NCBI RefSeq assembly: GCF_027627455.1
Contig: NZ_CP115483.1
Span: 3,844,001-3,908,000 of the forward strand
Direction: 5' to 3'
Length of the DNA: 64,000 nt
Source of the DNA: Sphingobacterium sp. SYP-B4668
GTDB lineage: Bacteria > Bacteroidota > Bacteroidia > Sphingobacteriales > Sphingobacteriaceae
The position numbers and the translations under genes were made by a program. Position 1 is the first letter of the stretch. The number at the start of each line of letters is the position of its first letter. Below are positions 1-8,835 of the stretch, in pieces. The notes beneath the pieces are model-generated. The model saw nothing but the letters and a program-made list of their open reading frames with translations. It had not been told where the DNA came from and did not search any database.

Positions 1-401
1 AGCCTATTTTACGTCAGCCTTTAAGAAACATTGTGGAATGACCCCGTCCACTTTCAAAAAGGAGAAAATTAAATAGTAGTGTAAATTGGGAACCAAGTAG
101 TACGTATTTAGTATTAAGGTTATCGCATAAAACGCAATGATTAGCGTACAATCGGCAGCTTCTGAGCAGCGAGGTATACTTATCACTCCTTGTGTCGTAT
201 TCTCTATCTTGTAAAAATACCCAAACAACTATTTCCACTACCTGCCATCCACGAACCATACCCTATTTACAGTCACTAAATGTTAAAAAAATCCCAACGT
301 TTGCGTATTCCAATTTTAGATTTTACCTTGATACTTTGATTCGCTTCGGAAAGAGCGAATCCTAGAGGGGGACAGCGTTTAAATTCAAACAACTTGAAAT
401 A
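1..401. other. Non-coding or unassigned left edge
   Basis: I see no supportable gene here. Open frames on the minus strand (14-259 and 4-228) have no recognisable motif and run off the edge of the window. A short inverted repeat (GATTCGCT 338-345 with AGCGAATC 354-361) lies just upstream of the first gene and could be a hairpin in its leader, but it has no T-run. Confidence 0.4.
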
Positions 402-1265
402 ATGTACAGGCCAATAGTCTTTATAGTATGTTTAATTACGAGTGTATGTTTATTCAACTCTTGTATTTCTAGATTAAGTAGACCGGCAATTACGGGGTAT
501 ATTTATGATTACGACAATAAGCCTGTCGCCAACTGTCGCGTGGGAGAAACCCAAACTGATGAAAATGGCAAATTCTATTTAAAGGAAATCCGAACCAATC
601 GTTTTCTCCTAACCGAAATATTCGCCATGGAAGCTCCCCCCATCTTTTTCACACTTGACATCGAGAAAGAAGGTTATAAAAGTTACAGCACCAACTTCTT
701 CCACAAGTACGGAGGTGGTCGAGCCAAAGGTGCTCTTGACAACTTGGATACCGTATATATCAAACGTATCAACGAGACCATACTCCCCGAAAACTACCTT
801 TATACAGACTGGCACTTTGCCGCCAATAAGGATTTGGATACTCTCTATGGGATTAACAAAAATTACAACATGCAAAATCCCATAACCAACACCCCCCACT
901 TTGATTCCAAATTTCACAGTGGTATGATCTACAAATTCACAAGCTCAACAAAGCCTGACTCCGCGTGGAACCCCGAGTCATACGACCTAGAAACTACCTA
1001 TTGGGTTTCCCTCAGAGAAGATGGTCTATATGAAGGCAAAAAGACCCTAAAGTATCTAAATCCTTGGCGGCATCGAATGGAATACGATAGAACATATCGT
1101 GAGGCTTACACCATTCCGAGCGATAGCACGACAACGAAGGGGACCTTTACTTTTTTGAATAACACCATTCGTTTCGATCGTCATTTTACCAATTCCAATA
1201 CGCTTTACAGCATTGACTCCATCGATCGGGATATGATAATATTGACCAAAATCAAAGGAAGATAG
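402..1265 (+). CDS. Lipoprotein with carboxypeptidase-like regulatory domain
   Basis: The protein is 287 residues long. It opens with a hydrophobic signal segment ending in a plausible lipobox (LFNSC, Cys21), so it is probably anchored to the outer envelope. Residues about 29-60 (ITGYIYDYDNKPVANCRVG, then TDENGKFYL) have the hallmark of the carboxypeptidase-D regulatory-like fold: a short beta-sandwich used in Bacteroidota for protein or glycan contacts. The rest has no motif I recognise. It stands alone, read in the same direction as the OmpA lipoprotein 200 bp downstream. The function is unknown; the lipoprotein and domain calls are moderately firm. Confidence 0.75.
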   Translation: MYRPIVFIVCLITSVCLFNSCISRLSRPAITGYIYDYDNKPVANCRVGETQTDENGKFYLKEIRTNRFLLTEIFAMEAPPIFFTLDIEKEGYKSYSTNFFHKYGGGRAKGALDNLDTVYIKRINETILPENYLYTDWHFAANKDLDTLYGINKNYNMQNPITNTPHFDSKFHSGMIYKFTSSTKPDSAWNPESYDLETTYWVSLREDGLYEGKKTLKYLNPWRHRMEYDRTYREAYTIPSDSTTTKGTFTFLNNTIRFDRHFTNSNTLYSIDSIDRDMIILTKIKGR

Positions 1266-1467
1266 TGAGGTCCTCTCGCTTTCCATTGTCTTCTTTGCGA
1301 TGAAGAGGACATGCAGTAGCGTCTTATATTTGCATTTGGCGAACTCAGTATGGTCAATGCAACATAACAAGCCCTCCTCAACATCTCCATCTCTACTATA
1401 ATTCAATAATTTGGACGTAAAGATTTTTATCTTTAATTTAGAATTCGTTAAACACAAAATGTATTTC

Positions 1468-2475
1468 ATGAAACCGACACTCTTTTTAATTGGCGCAACC
1501 TTATCTATTTTATCCTGCAACAATCCACAAAAGCAAACTCAAGAATCCGAAACTCCAACAGAGCAAACCCAACAAGTTGCTTCAGAAAATCAAACGTCAA
1601 GCACCAAATTTTCTATTGAAAACATCCCATTTTCCACAACAGATTTAGGTGACTTTCCTTTTTTCACCGCACCTGATGGAGCCATATACGTCAACAATAC
1701 AAAAACGAAGCCATTTGATTTTATCGTTTTTGTAACACCCGATGATATCTTTGAAGTGGAAGGTAAGACCTATAGATCATGGGTGCATGCGGATAAAGAG
1801 AGTAAAGCAGAGCTATCGGGACGCTACCTCTTCAAGAGCTATGATGATGCCATCACCCAAGCTGGTGGAGTCAAGATCTTTGAGGGGATACTGGACGGCA
1901 ACCGATTAGAGCAATACAACAAATTATGTACCTATGCTGGAGATGACGGTAGCTTCATTCCAAATGGTGACCAACAGATTGTAACGTATGTAATTCGTAG
2001 AAAAGAAGGTAATATCTATATTGCTTTGGAGAAAAAGGACTTTCCTTCGACTTCCATCCAGATTGTTCAAGAGAAACCCTTCGAGCAGACGATTAAAAAA
2101 ATCACATCCGATGATATTGTCAAGGACTTAACAGAAAAAGGAAAATCCATTCTATACATTAATTTTGAAACAGACAAATCTAATGTCACTGCAGAAGGCA
2201 AAGAAGCTGTAGAACAGATATTGGGTGCACTCACGAAGGATAAATCTTTAAAAATAGCTATTGAAGGTCACACAGACAATAGCGGTGAGGCTGCACACAA
2301 CAAAGCGCTATCAAACGACCGCGCTAATTCAGTGATGAATCTCTTGGTAGCAGATGGAGTTGATAAATCCCGTTTAACAGCTAAGGGCTTCGGGGCCGAA
2401 CGCCCATTGTTCGCCAATGATTCTGAGGAGAACAAAGCAAAGAACCGACGGGTCGAACTCATAAAAATCAATTAA
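1468..2475 (+). CDS. OmpA-family lipoprotein
   Basis: From ATG 1468 the product begins MKPTLFLIGATLSILSCNN, a clear lipoprotein signal with Cys17. In-frame ATG 1459 and TTG 1411 lie upstream but would add non-signal residues. A Gln/Thr/Ser-rich linker follows. The last about 120 residues form an OmpA C-terminal domain: the ILYINFETDKSNVTAEGK strand, the IEGHTDNSGEAAHNKALS peptidoglycan-binding motif, and the terminal KNRRVELI. Such proteins tether the outer membrane to peptidoglycan. The central region has no assigned family. A strong hairpin terminator follows directly. Confidence 0.85.
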   Translation: MKPTLFLIGATLSILSCNNPQKQTQESETPTEQTQQVASENQTSSTKFSIENIPFSTTDLGDFPFFTAPDGAIYVNNTKTKPFDFIVFVTPDDIFEVEGKTYRSWVHADKESKAELSGRYLFKSYDDAITQAGGVKIFEGILDGNRLEQYNKLCTYAGDDGSFIPNGDQQIVTYVIRRKEGNIYIALEKKDFPSTSIQIVQEKPFEQTIKKITSDDIVKDLTEKGKSILYINFETDKSNVTAEGKEAVEQILGALTKDKSLKIAIEGHTDNSGEAAHNKALSNDRANSVMNLLVADGVDKSRLTAKGFGAERPLFANDSEENKAKNRRVELIKIN

Positions 2476-2480
2476 TACAG

Positions 2481-2516
2481 AAAGGCCTTTGTTATAAACA
2501 GCAAAGGCCTTTTGCT
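2481..2516 (+). terminator. Rho-independent terminator after the OmpA lipoprotein gene
   Basis: A perfect 11-bp stem (AAAGGCCTTTG 2481-2491, CAAAGGCCTTT 2502-2512) with a 10-nt loop lies 6 bp after the stop codon. It is followed by a short T-containing tail. Confidence 0.75.
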
Positions 2517-2599
2517 TCAACCACCGCTTGGCATCAGGAATTACACCAAGCCGAATTGTAAAATAAGGAAAGTCATTCCTTTAATAATACAGACCTTAA

Positions 2600-3583
2600 T
2601 CAGAAGTCTCTGGCGATTTCGGTAAATCGCTCTTTAAAAAATTCGCCTACTTTCATTTCATCTGTGTTGTTAAGCTGAAAAGACGCTTTAATTTCCTCCG
2701 GTCCGATTTTTGATTCTGAATCAAACCATAGCACATAAGTTTTTCCTTTTCTTAATTTTTCGTTGGATTTTTGGATAATCCATGAAGAGCGATCTGCTTC
2801 GGTAGATTTGCTAAAAGCCATTCGTCTGAAATATGCAACATCAACATCATCTACCCTCTTATCTAAGTCCACAATATAAAAACTGGATTTACTTCCTTTC
2901 ACAGACTGAAAGTACCAATACAGGTACCCGTCTTCTTCCGGTTTGAAAAGGAAACCGGAATAGAACTTATCCCTTACCTGTAGGGGATTCTTGAACAACG
3001 TATATTTTCTAAAATCCCTATTCGGTGTATTGGGTATTGTGACAGCAACAAAATAATCGGTAGCATCTATATTTTTGACCTTTTCGTAAAACGCTTTTTT
3101 GCTTTCCACCGCCTCTTTCTCCTTCTCAGCCCTCTCTTCCCTTACCCGCTTCAGCTGTTGATCCAAAGTTGAAAAGAGCCTGACCAATCTATCCGCAATT
3201 TCCTTATCAGCATCCTTCAAGGAAAATAAATCACTTGAAACTTTCTTCCCTTCGTCCTCATTAATGATGGTAGCTTCCTTCCCCTTTGCCGTAAACACAT
3301 AATAGCCATCTTTTAACGTGTGGTAAAATGTGGGATCTATCTTAAAGACTATCTGATGATCTCCTATTAACGGATGTGTCATCGACAACGTAATATTACC
3401 CTCAAGGTCCACGGAAAAATCCTCATAATACCCTTCCTCAGAACCACCATATTCTAACAGTAAATTTTGGATTTCACCAGCTGTTTTTTCCGCATCCTTA
3501 GCTTTACTTTGCGCCACCATTATGGATGGAAGCAAGAGACATGTAAACGTCAAAACGATTGCTTTCAAGATATTCATAGTCAT
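2600..3583 (-). CDS. Secreted protein of unknown function
   Basis: The 327-residue product has an N-terminal signal peptide ending near VAQSKAK. ATG 3577 is an alternative start two codons in. Residues about 125-170 are rich in charged residues (RVREERAEKEKEAVESKK) and likely form a coiled coil. The C-terminal half has alternating hydrophobic strands and no motif I recognise. It is predicted to be periplasmic or surface exposed. It lies convergent to the OmpA lipoprotein gene and shares orientation with the frameshifted beta-barrel gene upstream. The coding call is firm; the role is not known. Confidence 0.7.
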   Translation of the reverse strand: MTMNILKAIVLTFTCLLLPSIMVAQSKAKDAEKTAGEIQNLLLEYGGSEEGYYEDFSVDLEGNITLSMTHPLIGDHQIVFKIDPTFYHTLKDGYYVFTAKGKEATIINEDEGKKVSSDLFSLKDADKEIADRLVRLFSTLDQQLKRVREERAEKEKEAVESKKAFYEKVKNIDATDYFVAVTIPNTPNRDFRKYTLFKNPLQVRDKFYSGFLFKPEEDGYLYWYFQSVKGSKSSFYIVDLDKRVDDVDVAYFRRMAFSKSTEADRSSWIIQKSNEKLRKGKTYVLWFDSESKIGPEEIKASFQLNNTDEMKVGEFFKERFTEIARDF

Positions 3584-3611
3584 ATACTTTTATGTAAAAA
3601 AATTGAAGTTA

Positions 3612-3765
3612 TTAATCTTGTGATGGTCTAATGTATACACCGAATTGGTACTTCGGACTCATCCCTTTTGAAAAAGTCAATGATGAAAGTATACCTAAGT
3701 TCTTTGCCAAAGGCAATATGACTGTGGCTTCACCAGTCAGCATTCCTGAGCGTTCAGCACCAAAT
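3612..3765 (-). pseudogene. Out-of-frame 3' end of the beta-barrel gene
   Basis: Read one base out of the upstream frame, this stretch continues without a stop as GAERSGMLTGEATVILPLA through FSKGMSPKYQFGVYIRPSQD to TAA at 3612-3614. It looks like the missing last strands of the barrel encoded at 3737-4399. Confidence 0.6.
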
Positions 3766-4399
3766 ATTTCTTCTTATCAAAAATATTATACCCCACTTCA
3801 AAACTCACACTGAGCATTCCTTCATTTTTGAATCCGCCAAACTCGCCCTCTAGTGTAATGGCATTTCGGAATTGATTCAATGCTACAGTCGAAGAGTCTA
3901 TGCCTACATTTTGGAATGCATTTAATCGGTAAGAGGGGATGTATTCCAACCGAAAAATGGAAGTTCTTGCATTTCCAACATGTCCCAAAAAAGAGAAACC
4001 GATATTCAGCCCCTGCCCTGACTGGCTAATACGCGCAATATCCCGATCGACCTCAGTCTTCTCTTTCGAACTGATGAAATTTCCAAAATTACCCACCACT
4101 CCCAGGTTCCAGGTCAATCCCTTCCACTGCTTTCCTCCGTGCCATTCCATGGCGTTAATCATGAACTTGGTGTTCGCTATAATGTTTGCTGCACTTGCTC
4201 CATCTATATTGTAGGCAAGAGACGCACCTCTCCAATAACTACTACCTGTAGCTTGATCGCGTGCAAACTTACTAGTAGCGTTGCCGGAAACGCTACTGTC
4301 ATTGATGAAGTTCGAATAGGAAGCCCTATTAACCCTTGTCTGAGAAAAAGACAGTGTACCGTAAGCGATTAGAAAAAAGAGAATTAAAATTGCTTTCAT
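3737..4399 (-). CDS. Outer-membrane beta-barrel protein, 3' end frameshifted
   Basis: The open frame encodes 220 residues starting with a signal peptide (MKAILILFFLIAYGTLSFSQ). Alternating aromatic and hydrophobic strands typical of a small outer-membrane barrel follow. The frame ends abruptly after FDKKKYLVLNAQEC. A one-base shift in the A-rich stretch near 3766-3780 restores about 50 more residues of barrel-like sequence (IFGAERSGMLTGEATVIL, ending FGVYIRPSQD) with a stop at 3612-3614. The intact gene would be 3612-4399. Barrels need their C-terminal strand for insertion by BAM, so this product is probably non-functional unless the base is a sequencing error. Confidence 0.75.
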   Translation of the reverse strand: MKAILILFFLIAYGTLSFSQTRVNRASYSNFINDSSVSGNATSKFARDQATGSSYWRGASLAYNIDGASAANIIANTKFMINAMEWHGGKQWKGLTWNLGVVGNFGNFISSKEKTEVDRDIARISQSGQGLNIGFSFLGHVGNARTSIFRLEYIPSYRLNAFQNVGIDSSTVALNQFRNAITLEGEFGGFKNEGMLSVSFEVGYNIFDKKKYLVLNAQEC

Positions 4400-4547
4400 A
4401 ATAAATAGATCAAATGAGCACCTAATTTTCTGCCTCCATTACACTACTTTTCGGTATCAAAGAGGTCATATAAATGTACGACGAGCTCTCTGTCTGTGAA
4501 ATACCTAAAATGGGGTATTTTTACATATCCACAATTGGCAATACTAA

Positions 4548-4814
4548 CTATCACTTCGGAAGGTTACAGACCTTATCGGTACACCTGATACTCCGTTTTT
4601 TAACGATTACAATGAGACCAATTTCCTGAAAAATTCTTACCGCGTCACTGCTGACGAGTATTTGACCCTTCGAGAACTCTTCAAATTTAACGGAATACCA
4701 CGCTACATCCTTGTCGATGATCAAGGTCGAATCCGCAATGACAACTTTCAATCCTACAACTTAGATTCTGAGTTAAAACGATATTTTCCGGAGAAGTTTA
4801 AAAACGTCATGTAG
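4548..4814 (+). pseudogene. C-terminal remnant of a TlpA/thioredoxin-like protein
   Basis: The plus strand reads without a stop from 4548 to TAG 4812-4814. It includes RELFKFNGIPRYILVDDQGR: the cis-proline strand and following turn typical of TlpA and AhpC/TSA-like thioredoxin folds. No start codon, signal peptide or CxxC motif precedes it, and a stop lies at 4545-4547, so the 5' two thirds of the gene are missing. The overlapping minus-strand frame (4551-4751) is its antisense shadow. Confidence 0.6.
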
Positions 4815-4875
4815 TATGATAGGCGTATTGCGATGTGAGTAATGGTATATGACAGCTGAGTAGCCCCATGGGCTA

Positions 4876-5781
4876 CTATTGGGTCAAATAGGGATTGTCC
4901 GGTATTTGGACCAGATGATATCCCTCCCGTTTGAGGGCACGGATAGTTTTCCCTTCTGGCATCGTTTTGAAGATTATCGACACCAACGTTTGGGCGGGGA
5001 TAATTTTCAATCGCACTAGGATGTCTCGAATTACCTTTTTGATTTTGATAAATGTGAACAGACTCCTCTTGTTGGATCCTGAAATCATTTCCGCTCCTTT
5101 AAACCAAAAATGGGGATTGATTTTTTTAAATGCAACCATCTTCAATCCTAAGCCAGCAGCAATTTTTTCGAACTCCCGCTCAGATACCTTGTATACAAAG
5201 TTTCCCACTGGCTCAAAGGAGAACCGGTTTTTCCATATTTTACCAAATGCACGTGGGCAAGCAGCCAATAGATTACTTATAAAAAGCAACAAAGGCAACT
5301 TACTGACCGGGTCCTGAGGTTCCATAATTACCACTCCTACTCGAGCAACCCTCAACATCTCATAGACTGCAGCATAGGGTCTTGGAAAGTGATGATAAGA
5401 CTCCTTACACAGCACATAGTCAAAACTATCATCCGTGAACGTCATCTTTTCAGCATTCTCGGCTGCGCAGGCAGTGATTATTCCTTCTTTCAACGCTACA
5501 TTCAAAAAATCGACATTCAGGTCCGTCGCCAATACATCATTATCCGAATTCAAAATATATTGGGCGTCAAACCCATAGGCATCACCCACTGTCAGCCACT
5601 TTTTATTACGCTGTATCAATAATGGATCCAAGCAAGAGAAAAATATACGTTGCAACCAGTTGGACAAGTTATCCTGATCCATTAATCGGCTTCTTTTATA
5701 TACCTCCATCTTTGACTCTTCCGAGGGAAATCGTTTATTATACCATTCGTTGTGTCTATCGTAACTATTTTTATAGGACAT
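4876..5781 (-). CDS. Class I SAM-dependent methyltransferase
   Basis: The 301-residue cytoplasmic protein has the Methyltransf_11 pattern. The SAM-binding loop is near residue 65 (LTVGDAYGFDAQYIL), an acidic residue ends strand 2 (LATDLN), and the motif DDSFDYVLCKESYHHFPRP is followed by MLRVARVGVVIMEPQDP. The substrate is unknown. The later half has hydrophobic stretches (LPLLLFISNLLAACP) seen in methyltransferases acting on lipids, quinones or sugars, but that is only a hint. It stands alone, divergent from the sigma factor gene at 5945. Confidence 0.8.
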   Translation of the reverse strand: MSYKNSYDRHNEWYNKRFPSEESKMEVYKRSRLMDQDNLSNWLQRIFFSCLDPLLIQRNKKWLTVGDAYGFDAQYILNSDNDVLATDLNVDFLNVALKEGIITACAAENAEKMTFTDDSFDYVLCKESYHHFPRPYAAVYEMLRVARVGVVIMEPQDPVSKLPLLLFISNLLAACPRAFGKIWKNRFSFEPVGNFVYKVSEREFEKIAAGLGLKMVAFKKINPHFWFKGAEMISGSNKRSLFTFIKIKKVIRDILVRLKIIPAQTLVSIIFKTMPEGKTIRALKREGYHLVQIPDNPYLTQ

Positions 5782-5944
5782 ATTACCACTTTATGATATT
5801 TACGTGCGCAACCATACAAACGTTTGGTAAAAATCGATTTTATAAAAAGAGAATAAATAATTTTAGTTTTACCCAACGTTCTTCCTATATGTTGCGTAAC
5901 TATTATATACATGGAAATAAAAAATTGGCTACCAAATCAAATGA

Positions 5945-6517
5945 ATGGATCTTTTTTTTAATCGGGATAGCAAATTAATTAAGGGCTGCAAAGCCAATAA
6001 GCGTCAGGCTCAGGAAGTTTTATACAAGCTTTATTATGAAGATATGTTGCGGTTATGCCTTCGTTATCTTAAATCAGATGAGCTAGCTCATGAAGCGCTC
6101 AACATGGGATTCTTGAAGATATTCCAAAACATCAATACATTTGACCAAAAAAAAGGCGAATTCGGTGCTTGGATACGTACCATTATCGTCCGATCATGTA
6201 TCGACCTAGGTCGGAAAGAAGCCCGCTTCAACCATTCCGCTATCCAAGATGAGACAGAAGAGGTATACATTGAGCCAACAATCCTAGACAAGTTATTTGC
6301 AGAAGACCTTCTCCAACTCATTAGACTTTTACCTGTTGCCACCCAGATTGTATTTAGTCTCTCTGTCATAGATGGTTATTCCCATCAAGAAATTGCCCAA
6401 CAGTTGGATATAAGCGAGGGGACCTCACGCTGGCATCTCTCTGAAGCAAAAAAACAGTTGCGTACCTTATTGAAAGACGCTACAATTGATAACCCTCTGA
6501 AAACAAAAAAAATATGA
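5945..6517 (+). CDS. ECF-type RNA polymerase sigma factor
   Basis: The 190-residue protein has sigma region 2 (residues 20-95, with KLYYEDMLRLCLRYL and FGAWIRTIIVRSCID) and region 4 (residues 125-180, with HTH GYSHQEIAQQLDISEGTSRW). Its gene ends in ATGA overlapping the start of the next gene by 4 bp, so the two are translationally coupled. In Bacteroidota this arrangement usually means the downstream membrane protein controls the sigma factor. It lies away from the SusC/SusD locus, so its targets are probably envelope genes; they cannot be read from this window. Confidence 0.88.
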   Translation: MDLFFNRDSKLIKGCKANKRQAQEVLYKLYYEDMLRLCLRYLKSDELAHEALNMGFLKIFQNINTFDQKKGEFGAWIRTIIVRSCIDLGRKEARFNHSAIQDETEEVYIEPTILDKLFAEDLLQLIRLLPVATQIVFSLSVIDGYSHQEIAQQLDISEGTSRWHLSEAKKQLRTLLKDATIDNPLKTKKI

Positions 6518-7902
6518 AGAATTCAGTATGGTATCATAAACTTTGGCGAGATAAGCTAAACAACATTCCGGTCAAGGAGTCCACTGATTCAGCTTGGACA
6601 GAGATGAAGGACATTTTAGATCAACACCTACCGACCATTATACCTACTAATAGCAATCATCCTAACGACGGCGGTAGCGCTGGTGGTAGCTCGGCTGCAT
6701 CCTTGGGAACAAAGATATGGAAGGTGATTGCATATCTTTTGCCCGCAGCTGCGACTATTTCAGCTATAACCTTTATGGATCCGCCTTTTCAAAAGGAAGA
6801 TCTACGTGTACAGAAAAAGCAAAAGGAACTTCGTTTAGATTCCACAGACCAAGAGAATAGTGAACAAAATCCGTTTAAGACCCCCGACCCCAGCAGGGAT
6901 AGAGACACTTTACGGATAGCAATATCGAATAGTGAGGCATATACACGGGCCAAAGCGTCATCAGAGCTTCCACTAATAACGTCGCGCTATTTCCATGACA
7001 CATTGCCTCCTGTTCCAGAAGTCAGTAAAGAACATAGGTCATTGCTAGATACCTTTGTAGCATTTAAGGAGCATCGGCAAGTCTTCAATCAGCAAGAATC
7101 TGAAAACGTTTTTGAAGCCTATCCGTCAGAAAGCAAGGTCATCACGTCATCAGGTTCTCTCTTACATATCCTCCTACCTCCAGCACCTTTAGCTTCTGTT
7201 GGCAAGCATAAGATTGAAAACGATAGACAGAACAAAGACAAAACAAGAACTAAAAACCAGAAGATCATCCCGTTACAACCTGACCACACACTATATCGGC
7301 GATGGAGCGGCATCAACATACATTCCTATAGCTATGGGATGGAGACTGGCACCAACCTAGGTCCACAGGAGAAGACTCTTTATGCCGGTATTTTTGGTCA
7401 TCTGGGCTTGAGCGACAAATGGTTTATTAGCCTGGGTCTCAATGCCAACAGCAAGCAACCAATAGCAGGAAAATTTCGTCATCCTAGCTTTTTTAGACCC
7501 GACTCTTTACGCTATTCTTTCACGGTAAACGATAGTCGAAAACTTATTCTGCTAGATCTTCCACTAAAAGCCGAGTATAAGCTTACAAAGCTCGTTTCTT
7601 TAAATACCGGACTAACTTTTAATGTCCCCATAAAGCAATCTTCAGCTCAAACCGGACTAGGGCCTATCTACGATATCCGGGACACGCTCAACCATAGTAC
7701 CGAAATTATTTCAGCATTAATCAATACCCGAGCAAACCACGTTAATATTGGTTTTTCCAGTGGTGTTACCCTACATCTCAACAAATTCGACATCAAGGCA
7801 AATTATCATTGGTCCAATCCCTATCGAGTTGGAAATTCATTGGGTTCTTACAAATTTGAGAATAGATATTTTAGGATTGGTGCGGGCTATCGGTTTAGGT
7901 AA
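6514..7902 (+). CDS. Membrane-anchored protein with C-terminal outer-membrane beta-barrel, partner of the ECF sigma factor
   Basis: The 462-residue product has three parts. The cytoplasmic-like N-terminus of about 70 residues (WYHKLWRDKLNNIPV, AWTEMKDILDQ) resembles the short segment of anti-sigma-like Bacteroidota proteins. One transmembrane helix follows at about residues 70-88 (VIAYLLPAAATISAITF). After a long Pro/Ser/Lys-rich linker comes a C-terminal domain (about 270-462) of alternating strands ending in aromatic FRIGAGYRFR, as outer-membrane barrels do. The start codon overlaps the sigma gene. The plan suggests a single polypeptide spanning both membranes that holds the sigma factor, but that function is inference. 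Confidence 0.75.
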   Translation: MKNSVWYHKLWRDKLNNIPVKESTDSAWTEMKDILDQHLPTIIPTNSNHPNDGGSAGGSSAASLGTKIWKVIAYLLPAAATISAITFMDPPFQKEDLRVQKKQKELRLDSTDQENSEQNPFKTPDPSRDRDTLRIAISNSEAYTRAKASSELPLITSRYFHDTLPPVPEVSKEHRSLLDTFVAFKEHRQVFNQQESENVFEAYPSESKVITSSGSLLHILLPPAPLASVGKHKIENDRQNKDKTRTKNQKIIPLQPDHTLYRRWSGINIHSYSYGMETGTNLGPQEKTLYAGIFGHLGLSDKWFISLGLNANSKQPIAGKFRHPSFFRPDSLRYSFTVNDSRKLILLDLPLKAEYKLTKLVSLNTGLTFNVPIKQSSAQTGLGPIYDIRDTLNHSTEIISALINTRANHVNIGFSSGVTLHLNKFDIKANYHWSNPYRVGNSLGSYKFENRYFRIGAGYRFR

Positions 7903-8199
7903 GTTTACAATCAAATCAGCTACCATAGTCTCACAAGACACGTTCTATCTATAGTGGACAGCTGATTATACAAGTATTGGCGACTATATGAAATTGCTTG
8001 CACACCTATGAAATTATTTCCTCCTTTACTACTTCAATAAATTATTCTCAAAATAAAATTGCCATCAAAAGAATCTAAAACATATTACCTGAAGCCCATT
8101 TTTTTCAGTCTACCCACCAACAAAGATTTTTTTATTATCTTGGCTCACCAATTAAATTGTGTCGCACACTCAATTATGGTATTATAAATCAATTGACCA

Positions 8200-8763
8200 A
8201 TGCTTTGGGATGACTATTCCGATGAGGAACTTTGCGCGTTAATCAAACAAAATAAGGAAAAGGCCTTACAGGCCATCATGCTTCGGTATTGGGAGCCTTT
8301 ATACAAAATGGCGTTATACACCCTTCATGATACGTTTCTATGCGAGGACATCGTGCAGCAAGTTTTTATCCAGATATGGTCCAAAAGAGACGTCCTCAAC
8401 TTTCGGTATTCATTAAAATCGTATCTATTTGCTTGTACCCGATACGAAGTCTATCGACAGATAAAGGCCAAGCATACCCCTCTCCATTCCTGTGATGACG
8501 ACGAATATCGTTATATCGAATATTACAACCCCCACCAAGCCCTTGAGTACAATGAGCTACTTGAGAATGTGGAGACATTGGTTGACCAATTGCCCGATAG
8601 GTGTCGTGAGGTATACAAGCTCAGTCGTGACCACCAATTTAGTCACAAACAAATTGCAGCTCACCTCAATGTATCCACCAAGACCGTTGAGAATCAGATT
8701 ACGATAGCACTGAAAAAAATCAAGGTTGGTCTAAGTAAATTGCTCTTTTTGTTACTTTTTTAA
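8200..8763 (+). CDS. FecI-like ECF sigma factor of the GH123 glycan locus
   Basis: The 187-residue protein has sigma region 2 (ALQAIMLRYWEPLYKMALYT, CEDIVQQVFIQIWSKR, YLFACTRYEVYRQI) and region 4 with HTH FSHKQIAAHLNVSTKTVENQ. This is the Bacteroidota FecI type that drives SusC/SusD operons. The anti-sigma FecR gene starts 72 bp downstream and a SusC with an STN signalling domain follows. The known model is that ligand-loaded SusC contacts periplasmic FecR through STN, which frees the sigma factor to transcribe the operon. The target operon is therefore likely 10105-16767. Confidence 0.92.
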   Translation: MLWDDYSDEELCALIKQNKEKALQAIMLRYWEPLYKMALYTLHDTFLCEDIVQQVFIQIWSKRDVLNFRYSLKSYLFACTRYEVYRQIKAKHTPLHSCDDDEYRYIEYYNPHQALEYNELLENVETLVDQLPDRCREVYKLSRDHQFSHKQIAAHLNVSTKTVENQITIALKKIKVGLSKLLFLLLF

Positions 8764-8835
8764 TTTTTTTTCATTTCAGCTTGGGGGCAACCCGTGCATT
8801 TATACTCTTCCTTGGTATAACAGCACATTGCACAC

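Noticed and set aside
14..259. Minus-strand frames at the left edge as genes
   Set aside because: No motif, no signal, odd composition and they run to the window edge.
4551..4751. 66-residue minus-strand frame as a gene
   Set aside because: It is the antisense shadow of the thioredoxin-like remnant on the plus strand, which has clear protein motifs.
4859..4877. Hairpin AGTAGCCC-CAT-GGGCTACT as a terminator
   Set aside because: An 8-bp stem with a 3-nt loop lies at the end of the methyltransferase gene, but no T-run follows on either strand.
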